Shown one piece after another: positions 31,338 to 33,604 of a stretch of 33,604 bases of DNA (position 1 is the first letter of the stretch; the number at the start of each line of letters is the position of its first letter). The stretch lies in assembly GCF_001632365.1 (NCBI RefSeq), contig NW_024468587.1:1-33604 (forward strand). Reading direction: 5' to 3'. Origin of the DNA: Laetiporus sulphureus 93-53. Its lineage: Eukaryota; Basidiomycota; Agaricomycetes; Polyporales; Laetiporaceae. The notes under the pieces were generated by a model. That model did no database searches. It was not told the DNA's origin and worked only from the letters and a program-made list of their open reading frames with translations. The translations under genes and the position numbers were made by a program.

Positions 31338-32641
31338 ATGTCAGAACAGAAGGCACTCTTCCTCACGTCCAGACGAGGCCCCTTTGCGATAGGGACCGCG
31401 CCCATACCGAAGCCCGGTCGTGGACAGCTCCTGGTCAAGATTGAGGCAACGGCGCTCAATCCTGTCGATTGGAAGATTCAAGCATATGAGATCTTCATTG
31501 ATGACTTCCCTGCGGTCCTCGGCACGGACATCGCAGGAACGGTGGAGGAATTGGGCGAGGGTGTGACGGGGTTTGTCAAAGGAGACAGAGTGTGCGTGAT
31601 TGGCTATATGCGCTGCGAATTTCTGGCTCACGATGCGCGTAGTCTTTCTCAGGGGTTGTATGGTGACAACGAGCAATGCAGCTTCCAGCAATATACTTTG
31701 ACCAATGCAGTCGTCACGGCTAAAGTAAGCGATTATTATCTGCGATGCCATTGCAGTATTCACAGTGCCTCGTTCCGCAACAGATACCGGATAATGTGTC
31801 GTTCGGTCAAGCAGCTACGGTTCCGCTGGGTCTGGCTACGGCCGCAATTGGCCTGTTCAATCGCAAGGCTAAGACAGGGAGCGTCGGGCTATATCCTCCA
31901 TGGGAGGAGGGCGGAGAGGGGAAGTACAAAGGCAAACCCATTGTCATTCTCGGAGGGGCAAGTTCTGTGGGTCAATACGGTGTGCAAAACGTTAGGTTTA
32001 CTCCGACTTGCTCGCACTGACTATCAGGGCTGAAGCGCTACAGCTGGCAAAATACGCGGGTTTCTCCCCTATCATCTCGACTGCGTCGCTATGGCACACC
32101 GGGTGGCTCAAAGACAGGGGCGCGACACACCTCGTCGACCGCCATCTCCATAGAAGTATTACGCTTGCTGAGATAGGGCTCATCACCGAAGAGCCGATCG
32201 AGGTGGTGTTTGACGCGGTCTCGGAGACAGGCACACAGACTCTAGGATACAGTCTGCTCGCTCCCGGAGGCTGTCTCCTAACTACCTTGCCAACAGCAGT
32301 GGATCAAGAGGTTGTGAAGATTACTCCAGAGAGGCGAATTGAAGAAGTTTACGGTAACGTGAATGTGGCCGAGAGTCGAGAATTGGGTATTAGCTTGTAT
32401 TCAAAGCTCACGGAACTACTAGCGAAGGAGGTCATCCGGGTGAGTACCTGTCTGCAGTGTTCGGAGTGCTAGCTGATCGTCATTGTCTACGAAACAGCCG
32501 AATCGCGTCAAAGCGTTGCCGAATGGGTTGGAGGGCATCATCTCGGGATTGCAGGAACTGAGAAAGGGCGTTAGCGGCATCAAGCTGGTTGCATTCCCTC
32601 AAGAAACAAAGATCCGAGGAACAGCGGTGATCCGGAAGTAA
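31338..32641 (+). CDS. Enoyl-reductase-like MDR protein, copy 5 of 5 (diverged)
   Basis: Exons are 31338-31591, 31643-31724, 31784-31979, 32036-32439 and 32498-32641, 359 aa. The intron positions and phases match copies 1-4, but the protein differs throughout (MSEQKALFLTSRRGPFAIGT, GGASSVGQYALQLAK, PGGCLLTTLPTAVDQE). It has two cysteines (NEQCSFQQY and PGGCLL), and the C-terminus is 10 residues longer, ending TAVIRK. Intron 3 (31980-32035) must use the acceptor CTGAAG|CG: the nearer ATCAG six bases after the branch-like CACTGACT would shift the frame, whereas CTGAAG restores the family sequence. Its own upstream DNA and deeper divergence suggest the oldest lineage, or a copy excluded from homogenisation. 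Confidence 0.9.
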
Positions 32642-33415
32642 TCCACAACATAACCATGATGTCAGGTTATGTCTCGACCTCGATGCAGCTCATTCGCTAT
32701 TCCCGTGTCCAGACGTCGTGCGTGGCCTGGCCAGTATGACGGATGAATCATGATTAATGTGATCTATAGCACATGATTAATGCTGCGCTTGATCCACGAG
32801 AGCGCACTGTACAATATTCAATGGATATCCACTTACGCTGTGACAACATACGAGATTGTTTGTCCGTGGTGGATCGTCACTGACAGTCCGACGATTGCCT
32901 TGACTCGTACCTCTGTCTGGTCAGTACACATGCACCAGTTCTATGAAGCGGCCATATATTCGCACCATGCAGGTGTTCATCACAGCCACTATACGACGCC
33001 GTTATTGGGTTCAACTGGTTATGCCGTACACTGGCTGGAAGGTTTGAGGCGTGATGATAGGAGGTCAGGGATACCCCATTGACGCCGTCGACAGAATGAT
33101 ACAAATCGTGTCAGTACTAGAATCTTTCATATTCATATAGGTATTCATGACTACGCGTAGATGTCAAATGAGAGAAGCATCTGCATACAGTGAGCAGTAG
33201 GTTCCAAATGACAAATTTGGCTATTGACGTACGGGGATGGTCTGTGCTTTCGTGATCGCTAAGTTGCGATTCGGCCCGTTTTGTGCACGGTTCATACGGA
33301 ATATTTCCTCCTACGAAATATTGTTTTCATTCCACAACTTGCCCTCATTCGCGATATCCGGCTCCTCAGGCCTCATTGCTTTCTATCTCCTGTCTTCTCT
33401 GTGCTGGACATCTTC
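32642..33415. other. Intergenic, no gene seen
   Basis: 3' flank of copy 5 followed by AT-rich DNA. CATGATTAATG occurs twice within ~30 bp near 32750-32780. Pyrimidine-rich sequence from about 33320 to 33415 is probably the promoter/5'UTR of the partial gene that follows. Confidence 0.45.
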
Positions 33416-33604
33416 ATGTCGCTCTCCATGTCATTCATCAGGTGTATTATTAATGCATTCGATATCTGCTTCACCGGTACGTTTGTCCACTCCTCTGTGG
33501 CGATGTCTGCAGCGCTGATTATGTCGTGTCTCCTTCCTTCACAGTCATCGCTCTCGTTGTGTACTACACCTGTTTGTTCTTGTTCATTCCTCCTCCGCCG
33601 CCTC
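33416..33604 (+). CDS. Partial gene: hydrophobic short-first-exon protein with proline run (runs off the window)
   Basis: Exon 1 at 33416-33476 (61 nt from ATG, phase 1 end) and exon 2 from 33545 to the window end, across intron 33477-33544 (GTACGT...CTTCACAG). The join yields a helix-like stretch VIALVVYYTCLFLFIPPPPP running into prolines at the edge. The 61-nt first exon, phase-1 intron inside the membrane segment and following prolines are the same layout as the gene at 10187, so this may be a third member of that architecture. No basic stop-transfer is visible before the end. The call rests on about 40 codons only. Confidence 0.4.
   Translation, partial: MSLSMSFIRCIINAFDICFTGTFVHSSVAMSAALIMSCLLPSQSSLSLCTTPVCSCSFLLRRL

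Noticed and set aside
1..33604. tRNA, rRNA, CRISPR array, or virus/retroelement genes
   Set aside because: No tRNA box pattern, no direct-repeat/spacer array and no reverse-transcriptase, integrase or transposase motif was seen on either strand.

Overview
The window is eukaryotic and most likely from a filamentous basidiomycete (Agaricomycetes). Its genes are compact and cut by many short introns of about 49-77 bp with GTRNGT-type donors, CTRAY-like branch sites and CAG/TAG acceptors. The protein families also fit: a multi-exon FAD monooxygenase of the salicylate-hydroxylase type and LovC/ToxD-type medium-chain reductases. No rRNA, tRNA, CRISPR array or autonomous transposon was recognised. 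All gene models were spliced by eye and none has been checked against transcripts.

Layout. Positions 1-3297 hold no convincing gene but contain a MITE-like palindromic element (1062-1305). A large coiled-coil protein gene lies on the minus strand (3298-5697). Positions 6.2-10.7 kb form a small-protein neighbourhood: two single-pass membrane proteins with PPxY-bearing tails in opposite orientation (6273-6973 minus, 10187-10712 plus) flank a glycine-rich repeat protein (7672-8094) and a tiny Cys/Trp/Phe-rich protein (8891-9103). A membrane-anchored protein with a strongly basic C-terminus follows on the minus strand (11624-13092). Positions 13.1-14.5 kb carry an imperfect tandem duplication and ambiguous ORFs. 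A complete nine-exon FAD-dependent monooxygenase sits at 14560-16374 (minus). Positions 16.4-21 kb are largely gene-free, with a broken coding fragment at about 17.2-17.5 kb.

The main feature is 21.1-32.6 kb: five consecutive same-strand copies of one reductase gene, all intact and all with the same five-exon, four-intron structure. Copies 1-4 sit in tandem units of about 2.4-2.6 kb that also carry promoter, 3'UTR and intergenic DNA. Copy 5 is more diverged and has its own upstream region. The proteins (347-359 aa) look like zinc-free NADPH-dependent enoyl reductases; copies 1, 3 and 4 contain no cysteine at all. No polyketide synthase is present in the window to act as a partner. A truncated MITE end lies between copies 3 and 4. 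The last 190 bases look like the start of another short-first-exon membrane protein with a proline-rich stretch.

How the genes might work together: the PPxY membrane proteins could be Rsp5-type ubiquitin-ligase adaptors resembling the RCR family. The monooxygenase and reductase array could serve oxidative metabolism of aromatic or polyketide-like small molecules. Both ideas are inference from family features and position only.
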